This document shows, piece after piece, positions 57,929 to 64,000 of a DNA stretch of 64,000 nucleotides. The position numbers were made by a program, and so were the translations under genes. The notes below the pieces were generated by a model. That model did no database searches and had not been told where the DNA came from. It saw only the letters and a list, made by a program, of their open reading frames with translations. The stretch comes from Pseudomonas sp. UMAB-08 (GTDB taxonomy: Bacteria > Pseudomonadota > Gammaproteobacteria > Pseudomonadales > Pseudomonadaceae). Positions within the stretch are counted from its first letter, which is position 1; every line of letters starts with the position of its first letter. The DNA lies in the NCBI RefSeq assembly GCF_900095225.1, contig NZ_LT607416.1, forward strand, positions 175,033-239,032, in the 5' to 3' direction.

Positions 57929-59602
57929 ATGTCGGCAACCCAAAACAAATCCTCCACCGCAGTGGTGGGGAAGTTCGTTCAGGGCCTCAAAGAGGCTGCG
58001 CTGAGCGGTAACGGCAAGACCTTCGACAGCGCTGCCGCTGGCGAGTTTGTGTCTGGCGCCAAGAACCAGAACGCGGCTGAAATTCCCGAGAAGCTGCTCA
58101 AGGTGCTCGATGAGCATGACGACAAGGGCCAAAAGCGCGTCATTGCAGCAATCCTGGACAGCTGCAAGCAGTACGAGTACGCGCACGGCCGCCCGGCGCC
58201 TGCCGACTTGCTGGAGCAGGCTATTCACTCGGCCTACAGCGCCACCGAAGAGGGCCGCTCGCTCGACTCGGCATCCAGTTCCCACTCGGAGCCGACCAGT
58301 CTGCAGGCTAACCGCACGATTGTAGCCATCATGGCCGTGACCTCTGAGCCCGTGGCTTACGCTCACTACCTGCCGGTCGATCTGGGCTCCAACGAAGCGA
58401 CACTGGCGATCCTGACTCACCAAGCAGGTAACGATAACGGCCGCTACACCGTCGGCCAGACCATGGACGGCGCATCGTCCGGCGATACCTACTTGTCCGC
58501 CTCGCGCGAGCACAAGTGCACCAACACCTTCGCCACCGGCGCGCTCACTGGCAAGCTGACCGCTATCCAGAAGACGGACGACACCTGCGACCCCGATGGC
58601 GCGCCTATCAAGACCCTGCGCGGCCGCGCTCTGGTCTATGTCAACGGCATTATCTGTGCTCGTGAAGTTTCCTCGAGCGGTACTGGGCCATCTACCGTGA
58701 GCGGTCGCGCGACCATCACTGTTGACGGCACGAAGATCGACTACCAAATCAGCGGTACCGTTAACCCGGATACCGGCGATATCAACCTGCTTTCCACGCC
58801 TCCGCTGCCCGTCAGCAACGCAGTGATTGTAGAAGGCTTCCTCGACTACGAGCGCTCGCCTAAGCTCGTTCCATCGATCGATACCGGCGTCGAAACCTAC
58901 ACCCTGCATGCCAAGCCATGGCGCGCAATCACCAGTCAGACCATCGATGCTCGCACTCAGATGAGCAACGAACTTGGCCTGGACCCTCACAGCGAAGCAA
59001 TCATCGCTGTGCAGGCTCAGTTCGCCAACGAGCGCCAGTACGAATTGCTGCGCAAGGGCAAGCGTATTGCTCAACGCAACCAAGAAACCTTCGACTTCAA
59101 GTGGGAAACCGCCGGCGACTTCAAGGTTCGCGCAGACATCTTCCGCGACATGGGCGGCCCGCTGAACCTGCTCAGCCAGCGTATGGCTTTGCGCACCGTT
59201 AACCACGGTATCAGCGACTGCTACGTTGGCGCGCTGTTGGCTTCCTACCTGGTAGCCCTGCCAAACGATATGTGGGAGCCGTCCGGCGTGTTCGAGCGTC
59301 CAGGCCTCTACCGTCTCGGTCGCTTGCATGGTCGCTACAACTTCTACTACAGCCCGAAAGTTGTGGAAGAAACCGAGACCACCGCTCAGATCCTGTGCGT
59401 AGGCCGCGCCACCGACGTGACCCGCAACCCGGTAATCCTGGGTGACGCGGTTGCGCCGATCGTCATGCCGCTGAACCCGGGCCTGTCGCCTGAACTGGCA
59501 TTCAACTCCGGCGCTGCTTTCTACGCTCGCGGCTTCACTGCGATCAACCCGCATGAGCCGTCGGCTGATGGCTGGGCCCTGCTGAATATCACCAACCTGT
59601 AA
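57929..59602 (+). CDS. Probable major capsid protein
   Basis: 557 residues from the ATG at 57929 (GGAGACTG upstream); the open frame begins 64 codons earlier but in terminator sequence. A helical N-terminal region (about 1-120) could act as scaffold (delta domain). The core is beta-rich, and the C-terminal part (GRLHGRYNFYYSPKVVEETE, ILCVGRATDVTRNPVILGD, VAPIVMPL) resembles the end of HK97-fold capsid proteins of myoviruses. Its size, strong ribosome site and place before the sheath gene agree. Confidence 0.65.
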   Translation: MSATQNKSSTAVVGKFVQGLKEAALSGNGKTFDSAAAGEFVSGAKNQNAAEIPEKLLKVLDEHDDKGQKRVIAAILDSCKQYEYAHGRPAPADLLEQAIHSAYSATEEGRSLDSASSSHSEPTSLQANRTIVAIMAVTSEPVAYAHYLPVDLGSNEATLAILTHQAGNDNGRYTVGQTMDGASSGDTYLSASREHKCTNTFATGALTGKLTAIQKTDDTCDPDGAPIKTLRGRALVYVNGIICAREVSSSGTGPSTVSGRATITVDGTKIDYQISGTVNPDTGDINLLSTPPLPVSNAVIVEGFLDYERSPKLVPSIDTGVETYTLHAKPWRAITSQTIDARTQMSNELGLDPHSEAIIAVQAQFANERQYELLRKGKRIAQRNQETFDFKWETAGDFKVRADIFRDMGGPLNLLSQRMALRTVNHGISDCYVGALLASYLVALPNDMWEPSGVFERPGLYRLGRLHGRYNFYYSPKVVEETETTAQILCVGRATDVTRNPVILGDAVAPIVMPLNPGLSPELAFNSGAAFYARGFTAINPHEPSADGWALLNITNL

Positions 59603-59615
59603 GGAATATGCGCCG

Positions 59616-60200
59616 ATGAAAATCATCATCATCGGCGCCGCTTCCCACGGGAAGGGCGCCATCAAGCGGCTGCTGGAAGGGCTGGATAAGCTCGACTACC
59701 CGCTCAAAACAGAGGTTGAAAACCTCTCCTATGCCCACCTTTCGCTTCCAGAGGCTGGCTTCACGCTCAAGCCAGGCAGCACTAGCCCTGTCGAATTCAA
59801 GTCATTCGCCGTGCTCAGCCGCTCCTTGAGCAGCCTGTCGGCGATTGCCTACATGAACCGCAATGACGGCCTGGCAAAGGTGCACATCGAAGCGGCGGAA
59901 AGCGACGAGGAGGCGGCTGAAAAAGCGGCCGAGGAAGCGCTCGCGACTCAGCAGGCCTTGGCTGATGAGGAGGCCCGAAAGGAAGAGCAGGCCAAAGCTG
60001 ACAAAGCCGCCGAGGAAACTCGCGCTGCCGCTGAGAAAGCCGCCGCTGACAAGGCCGAGAAGGAAAAGGCGGAGAAAGCCAAGGCCGACAAAGCCAAAGC
60101 TGACGCCGATGCCAAGGCCGCCGCTAAGGCCAAGGCCGCTGCCGAGACTGGCGACAACAAGGCAGAAGGCAGCGAACCCGCCGCCAAAGCCGCTGAATAA
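59616..60200 (+). CDS. Structural protein with a long charged helical tail
   Basis: 194 residues, 13 bp after the capsid gene. Residues 1-95 form a compact domain (MKIIIIGAASHGKGAIKRLL, FTLKPGSTSPVEF). Residues 95-194 are almost only Ala, Lys, Glu and Asp and should form a long single helix or coiled coil. It may be a head decoration or tail terminator protein. The repetitive region may vary between relatives. Confidence 0.6.
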   Translation: MKIIIIGAASHGKGAIKRLLEGLDKLDYPLKTEVENLSYAHLSLPEAGFTLKPGSTSPVEFKSFAVLSRSLSSLSAIAYMNRNDGLAKVHIEAAESDEEAAEKAAEEALATQQALADEEARKEEQAKADKAAEETRAAAEKAAADKAEKEKAEKAKADKAKADADAKAAAKAKAAAETGDNKAEGSEPAAKAAE

Positions 60201-60211
60201 GGGATAAAAGC

Positions 60212-61846
60212 ATGAGCGTATCTTTTGTGCGCAGCTTGGGCTCTGAGTCTGGCATCCAGACCAACCCGCTGCAGGATGATTCGGAGCTGCCGGCAGGCAC
60301 AAACTCCGACCAGATCATCGCTACCATGTTGCGCGCTACCCGTGGCCGCATCGACAAGGCGTTCAAGGTCAACTCCGGCAATGTCAAAAAGCTGCTGGGC
60401 AAGGGCGAAAGCCTGCGCGCGAGCGAGCTGAACGAGGCGTGGGTGCAGGTTGTTGAGTCGCTCAACAATGGCGCTTATGAGGCTGTCGTTTCGCGTCTTT
60501 CGACCTCGGCGGCCGTGCTTAGCTGGATTGTCGTAACTCCGGCCGCCGAGGGGCCGGGCTTCACCTTCTCCGTATCGGATGACGAGCCTGAGCCTGGCTT
60601 CTTCCTGGCCCTGCGCCACCTGGATTGCTTCAACGACGGTATCAAGGTGCGCTTCCGCGCCGAAGAGAATCGCGTCGCTGGCGTTCAGGCGGCAAACAGC
60701 GTCATTACGCTCCAGATCCTGGATGCAAATGACGAGAAGCTGTCCGAATACACCGGCTCGCTGGTTCGCGGCGCGAAGGATGATTCGGGCAAATCGACCT
60801 ACCTGCCAGAGGTGATCGAAAAGCGTACCGACTCGCTGGAGCTGATCACTGGCGCCATTGAGTCCGTGGCAGTCACTTCGGACGCCTACGGCTACAACGA
60901 AAGTTACCAGGAGAAGTGGGCTGAGTCGGCCACGCTGATCTACTTCGTTGAGGGCGGTACCGCCTACACGACTGACGACTACGTTCGAGCGCGCGAGCAG
61001 CTTCAAGGTACGCAGTTCGATTACGGCTATATCGCCTCCGCCGGCAGCAAGGCGCCAGCGCTGATTGCCCAGCTCGTCCAACTGGCCTATGAGACGAACA
61101 TTCAGCTCAAGGTCGACATTCCGGGCGGCCTGAACGCCGAAGAGGCGATCAGCTTTGTTGAGCAGCTGAATCTTGGCGCGAGCACTACTGCGCACTTGAT
61201 CCACGCCTTCTGGCATCCGGCCAAGGCCTCTGATCCGACCGGCACCAACGGGAAGATCTATCTCGGCACGTCGGCACTGAATGCTGCTTTCTGCTGCGCA
61301 CGTAACGCCATCAAGAACAGCAAGGGCTTCTCCAAGAAGAACTACCCGGTTGCTGGTCGTGAATGGAAGGTCAACCGCTCCGGCATCGTCCAGACCTACA
61401 CCCCTACCAAGCAGGAACTGAGCGCCCTGGCCCGCGCGAAGATCAACCCTGTTACCTATGAGGTGTACAGCGGCGGCGGCCGTTACGTCTGGCGCGACTC
61501 CCTGACCTGCGCAATGGTCGATTCCAGCCTGAAAAAGCTGATCGCCGTAGCTGATATGTCCTGCTCCATCGACGACGCGATCTCTCGCTTCGGCAAGGAC
61601 ATTCTGCAACTGCCGATGAAGATTGCCCTCAAGCGCATGAAGGACTACCTGACCCAGCTTTTCAAAGATGCCCAGGCATCTGACTGGCTGGTTCCGAGCG
61701 ATGACCCAGAGATGGGCGGAGCCGCGTGGAAGTTTGTCGTGGTGCCTGATTCGACCCGGCCATACGAAAAAATGGTCGTCCAGTACAAGTTGCGATACGA
61801 CGGCACCACCCGCCAGATCGAAAACACTCAAACCCTGAGCCGCTAA
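60212..61846 (+). CDS. Contractile tail sheath protein
   Basis: 544 residues. N-terminal DQIIATMLRATRGRIDKAFK with N-S-G-N-V-K-K-L-L-G, a variable middle, then FDYGYIASAGSKAPALIAQL, IQLKVDIPGGLNAEEAISFV and AHLIHAFWHP, the Rossmann-like core of sheath proteins. The C-terminal domain includes GGGRYVWRDSLTCAM. It surrounds the tail tube and contracts on infection. This gene is the main evidence that the phage is a myovirus. Confidence 0.8.
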   Translation: MSVSFVRSLGSESGIQTNPLQDDSELPAGTNSDQIIATMLRATRGRIDKAFKVNSGNVKKLLGKGESLRASELNEAWVQVVESLNNGAYEAVVSRLSTSAAVLSWIVVTPAAEGPGFTFSVSDDEPEPGFFLALRHLDCFNDGIKVRFRAEENRVAGVQAANSVITLQILDANDEKLSEYTGSLVRGAKDDSGKSTYLPEVIEKRTDSLELITGAIESVAVTSDAYGYNESYQEKWAESATLIYFVEGGTAYTTDDYVRAREQLQGTQFDYGYIASAGSKAPALIAQLVQLAYETNIQLKVDIPGGLNAEEAISFVEQLNLGASTTAHLIHAFWHPAKASDPTGTNGKIYLGTSALNAAFCCARNAIKNSKGFSKKNYPVAGREWKVNRSGIVQTYTPTKQELSALARAKINPVTYEVYSGGGRYVWRDSLTCAMVDSSLKKLIAVADMSCSIDDAISRFGKDILQLPMKIALKRMKDYLTQLFKDAQASDWLVPSDDPEMGGAAWKFVVVPDSTRPYEKMVVQYKLRYDGTTRQIENTQTLSR

Positions 61847-61856
61847 GGAGCGATCA

Positions 61857-62573
61857 ATGAACCTTATTAACAACCTGCGGAGCGCGATGTACGTGCCCGC
61901 TGAGCCGGCGAAGTCTGAGAAGACTGCCGGTATCACGCTCGACGCTGCAGCCGGGGACTTTACCCTCGACAGCGCAGCCGAAAGCGAGATCCGTGAGGCC
62001 CGCAAGGATGCGGTAGCCGCAATCCTGACTTGGGTGAGCGACGACGACCTGGACGACGGCGAAAGCGGTGCTGACCGGCTGTTGGCCTTGTTCGTAGGTA
62101 TTGCGGACAGCAATCAAGATGGCGAGCTTGACGACGACGAGCAGGAAGTTATCCAGGTCGCACTCGAGGCAGCTTGGGACTATCTGTCCCTGTGCGGCGC
62201 TGAGGACGACGATATCAGCTCTCTGCTCAACGACTGGGACGCGGACGCCGCTGTTCGTATCCGTGACCTGGTTGCTACCAGCCTCCCGGATGGTGACGAC
62301 GAGGCGGCCAAGGCCATTGATGCTTTCGCGTTCAATGACTCCACCGACCAAGAGCCGGCCTTCGATAGCGCAACCATGGACGCCACCTATCGCAAGAAGA
62401 TGGTTATCCGTGGCGGCAAGAAGGTGCGAATCAACAAGCGCGTCTCTGGCGTGGTCCGCCTCTCGGCCAAGCAGAAAGCCTCGATCCGCAAGGCGGGCAT
62501 GAAGTCCCGCTCTGCTGGTGCAAAGGCTCGTCGCATGAAGTCGATGAAGATCAGCCGTCGCATGGGCCTGTAA
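61857..62573 (+). CDS. Structural-operon protein with a canonical EF-hand loop
   Basis: 238 residues, 10 bp after the sheath gene. Residues 84-95 (DSNQDGELDDDE) fit the 12-residue EF-hand calcium loop at positions 1, 3, 5, 6, 8 and 12. The surrounding region is acidic and helical. The last 60 residues are strongly basic (KKVRINKRVSGVV, SRSAGAKARRMKSMK), so the protein is bipolar. Might be a tail tube partner, a chaperone or a calcium-controlled virion part. Confidence 0.6.
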   Translation: MNLINNLRSAMYVPAEPAKSEKTAGITLDAAAGDFTLDSAAESEIREARKDAVAAILTWVSDDDLDDGESGADRLLALFVGIADSNQDGELDDDEQEVIQVALEAAWDYLSLCGAEDDDISSLLNDWDADAAVRIRDLVATSLPDGDDEAAKAIDAFAFNDSTDQEPAFDSATMDATYRKKMVIRGGKKVRINKRVSGVVRLSAKQKASIRKAGMKSRSAGAKARRMKSMKISRRMGL

Positions 62574-62590
62574 CTCAAGCCTAGGCAAAT

Positions 62591-62617
62591 GGCGGCCCTC
62601 ATACGGCCGCCTTTTTT
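62591..62617 (+). terminator. Terminator inside the structural cluster
   Basis: GGCGGCC, loop CTCATAC, GGCCGCC, then six T. It falls between the EF-hand gene and the next structural gene and may lower downstream expression. Confidence 0.75.
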
Positions 62618-62630
62618 ATGGGGAACGGCA

Positions 62631-63419
62631 ATGCCGATAGATACAGGTACGGGAACGGGCGCGGCGTCGCTCAATCCGCTGAACGAAATTACCTCTATGT
62701 GGGATGGCCTGAATCCGCATCTGGTTGCCTCCATCTTTGAGGTGGACCATACGTGCAAGCGGATCGGAGATGTTGTGGTTAAGGCGGCCATGGCTGACGA
62801 AACCACGCTGGACTTTGTATTCAACTGGCAGTCCCCATTCGAGCAGTCCGGCCCGGACAGCAAGGCTCCGGCGTTAATGGCAATGCTCCAGTCAGGGGCC
62901 TTGCAGCCGATCGTGGACCGGGCTCCAAAATCTATCCAGAACGCCGTTGGCGGGGGCCTAGATGCTGCGAAGGGTAGAACAGGTATCACCAAACTGAACT
63001 CGACCCAGATATTCAGCGGCATGCCACCAGTCAAGTTCACGGCAACGTTGCTCCTGCGCGCCTGGAGAGATCCGGACGTTGAAGTAGAGCGTCCGCTTGA
63101 CCAGCTAATGCAGTGGGGCCTTCCGCAAAAGCTCGCGCCGGAAGGAACAATGGTGACCGCTGCCATTGATTTTGCGAAAGGGGATAAGACCCTTGTCCAG
63201 GCTGCCCTTCCCTCTATTGCGCCAACGCTCATCGCCATCACCTATAAGCGCCGAACCTATGGCCCGCTGGTCCTTGAAAGCGTCGGCGTACCTCTTGGCT
63301 CGCCTATTGATGCGCTTGGCCGCTTCGTGCAGCTGAGCCTGCCCGTTGCCTTTAGCACGCTTACCGCCATGGATCGCTTCGATTGGATGGCGCTCAAGAA
63401 CCGAGGAACATCAGCATGA
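62631..63419 (+). CDS. Probable tail or baseplate protein
   Basis: 262 residues from the ATG at 62631 (GGGGAACGG upstream). The C-terminal part (RRTYGPLVLESVGVPLGSPI, then RFVQLSLPVAFSTLTAMDRF) resembles tail tube initiator or baseplate proteins in style, without a clear family match. Overlaps the next gene by 4 bp. Confidence 0.5.
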   Translation: MPIDTGTGTGAASLNPLNEITSMWDGLNPHLVASIFEVDHTCKRIGDVVVKAAMADETTLDFVFNWQSPFEQSGPDSKAPALMAMLQSGALQPIVDRAPKSIQNAVGGGLDAAKGRTGITKLNSTQIFSGMPPVKFTATLLLRAWRDPDVEVERPLDQLMQWGLPQKLAPEGTMVTAAIDFAKGDKTLVQAALPSIAPTLIAITYKRRTYGPLVLESVGVPLGSPIDALGRFVQLSLPVAFSTLTAMDRFDWMALKNRGTSA

Positions 63420-64000
63420 TCCATTTCCCGCCATTGCGGACTGCGCGCTTTACCGCTCAGCTTCGCGAGTTGCCGATCCGCGATGCGATTGCCCTGGCCG
63501 CGATGCCTGAGCATCGAATCGAGGCGGCGCACAGTTATTTCCTGCGTAGTGCCGTGATCCCCGACGAGAGCATGTTGGACGTTGATCAGTGGACAGTCCA
63601 GGAGCGAACCCTGGCTGTTACGCACTACATGGCCTCGACCTACGATGACGGCCCGAACTTCATGGTCTGCAAAGTCGGCGACGTCGAAACCCACTACGGG
63701 GACTACCTCGATGGTAGCGCCAGCTATCCGGCAGACGACGTTGAAGGTATCGAGCTTGAGGGTGATGTTTGGCGCGTGCGCCAGCTCACTGGCCGGCTCG
63801 TTTGCTCTGCGGAGCGCTTAAGCGGCTCTCTGGACGACATCGATGGCTTTGCTTATTGGCAGTTCGCCTTGATGGCAGCGCAGCTCGTCCCGAACGAAGA
63901 AGCTGACGCCGATTTGAGTGATTCCGACCTGGACCGCCTGCTGCTCGAGCGCATGCAGGTTATCGCTGGCTTCCCGGAAAGCGCCTTCGTCAGGTTGCTG
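63416..64000 (+). CDS. Hypothetical tail-region protein, 3' end outside window
   Basis: ATG at 63416 (ATGA coupling), open for 195 codons to the window edge. Begins MIHFPPLRTARFTAQLRELP and contains RDAIALAAMPEHRIEAAHSY and DGFAYWQFALMAAQLVPN. The size and helical content would fit a tail assembly chaperone or baseplate protein. No family proven. Confidence 0.55.
   Translation, partial: MIHFPPLRTARFTAQLRELPIRDAIALAAMPEHRIEAAHSYFLRSAVIPDESMLDVDQWTVQERTLAVTHYMASTYDDGPNFMVCKVGDVETHYGDYLDGSASYPADDVEGIELEGDVWRVRQLTGRLVCSAERLSGSLDDIDGFAYWQFALMAAQLVPNEEADADLSDSDLDRLLLERMQVIAGFPESAFVRLL

Larger units (their letters stand above)
19643..64000. mobile_element. Temperate tailed prophage (probable myovirus), right end outside window
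   Basis: Everything right of the tRNA fragment is phage: excisionase, recombination genes, CI/Cro/CII, lambda O/P-like replication, terminases, an immI-like module, capsid and tail sheath. The tail sheath indicates a contractile tail. At least 44.3 kb is present. Integrase, portal, lysis and most tail genes are not seen and may lie beyond base 64000. Confidence 0.93.

Noticed and set aside
57902-59665. 587-codon minus-strand frame over the capsid gene
   Set aside because: Shadow of a gene with a strong ribosome site and virion-like sequence.
59948-62113. 721-codon minus-strand frame over the sheath gene
   Set aside because: Antisense to the tail sheath gene; Ala/Ser-rich artefact of the Lys/Ala-rich tail.
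1-64000. CRISPR arrays, insertion sequences or rRNA genes
   Set aside because: No regularly spaced repeat-spacer series, transposase or rRNA-like sequence was seen in either strand.

Overview
The window is a piece of a Pseudomonas-type gammaproteobacterial chromosome (high GC, tightly packed genes) entered by a long prophage. The genus is inferred from gene content and style: a NAD-dependent formate dehydrogenase operon, a bacterial (6-4) photolyase of the PhrB type, a DUF1289 gene, and a phage with lambda-like regulatory genes. No rRNA and no complete tRNA gene was found.

Chromosomal part, 1 to about 19.64 kb. On the minus strand lies a phosphonate/phosphite-type ABC importer (permease cut by the window edge, ATPase, binding protein), then a PAS-GGDEF diguanylate cyclase. 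Next come secreted and small proteins, a CAP-domain protein, a ParB-like protein, the photolyase and a periplasmic binding protein. The fdsGBAD operon encodes a molybdenum/iron-sulfur formate dehydrogenase, its genes coupled by 4-bp ATGA overlaps. After it sits a complete bufferin locus: an ECF sigma factor and its DUF1109 (NrsF-like) membrane anti-sigma factor on the minus strand, then divergently bufA1 (DUF2282), the MNIO enzyme bufB (DUF692), bufC (DUF2063) and a DoxX membrane protein. Both transcription units carry a GTAACC-N16-CGAA promoter, so the sigma factor probably controls itself and the peptide operon. A YkgJ-type cysteine-cluster gene follows.

The junction at about 19.64 kb carries the 3' end of a tRNA gene (minus strand, CCA included) followed by its terminator. 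It marks one end of a prophage that runs off the right end of the window. The left arm (19.8-32.5 kb, minus strand) holds an AlpA-like excisionase, a SNF2-like helicase, a PD-(D/E)XK-like nuclease, a clamp-like protein that appears frameshifted, a LytTR protein, an RdgC-FtsK-gamma fusion, a C-type-lectin/formylglycine-enzyme-fold protein, SSB, a YqaJ nuclease and RecT. The immunity region (32.8-34.5 kb) has a CI-like repressor, Cro, CII, two left operators and three right operators. Rightward follow an antirepressor, a lambda O/P-like replication pair, a methyltransferase, nucleases (endonuclease VII, YbcO, VRR-NUC), a regulator and the terminases. The large terminase contains a 139-residue mini-intein in its Walker A motif.

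From 45.65 kb a promoter built like PR, with the same operators, reads into ten small overlapping genes. A second regulatory block (49.4-52.3 kb) contains a self-contained HTH unit and a P22 immI-like module: divergent Arc/Mnt-like repressors, a Bro-N antirepressor, and a candidate sar-like antisense RNA over the antirepressor start. The virion genes follow: a run of unknown proteins, a structured noncoding stretch, a Tad2-like (DUF2829) anti-Thoeris candidate, the probable major capsid protein, a contractile tail sheath and further unknown structural genes. The phage is therefore probably a temperate myovirus.

The main theme is control of lysogeny. The main repressor keeps the LexA/S24 fold but has Met and Arg where the catalytic Ser and Lys should be. 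The phage also carries two antirepressor genes and repressor operators far outside the immunity region. This suggests induction through antirepressors rather than by RecA-stimulated cleavage.
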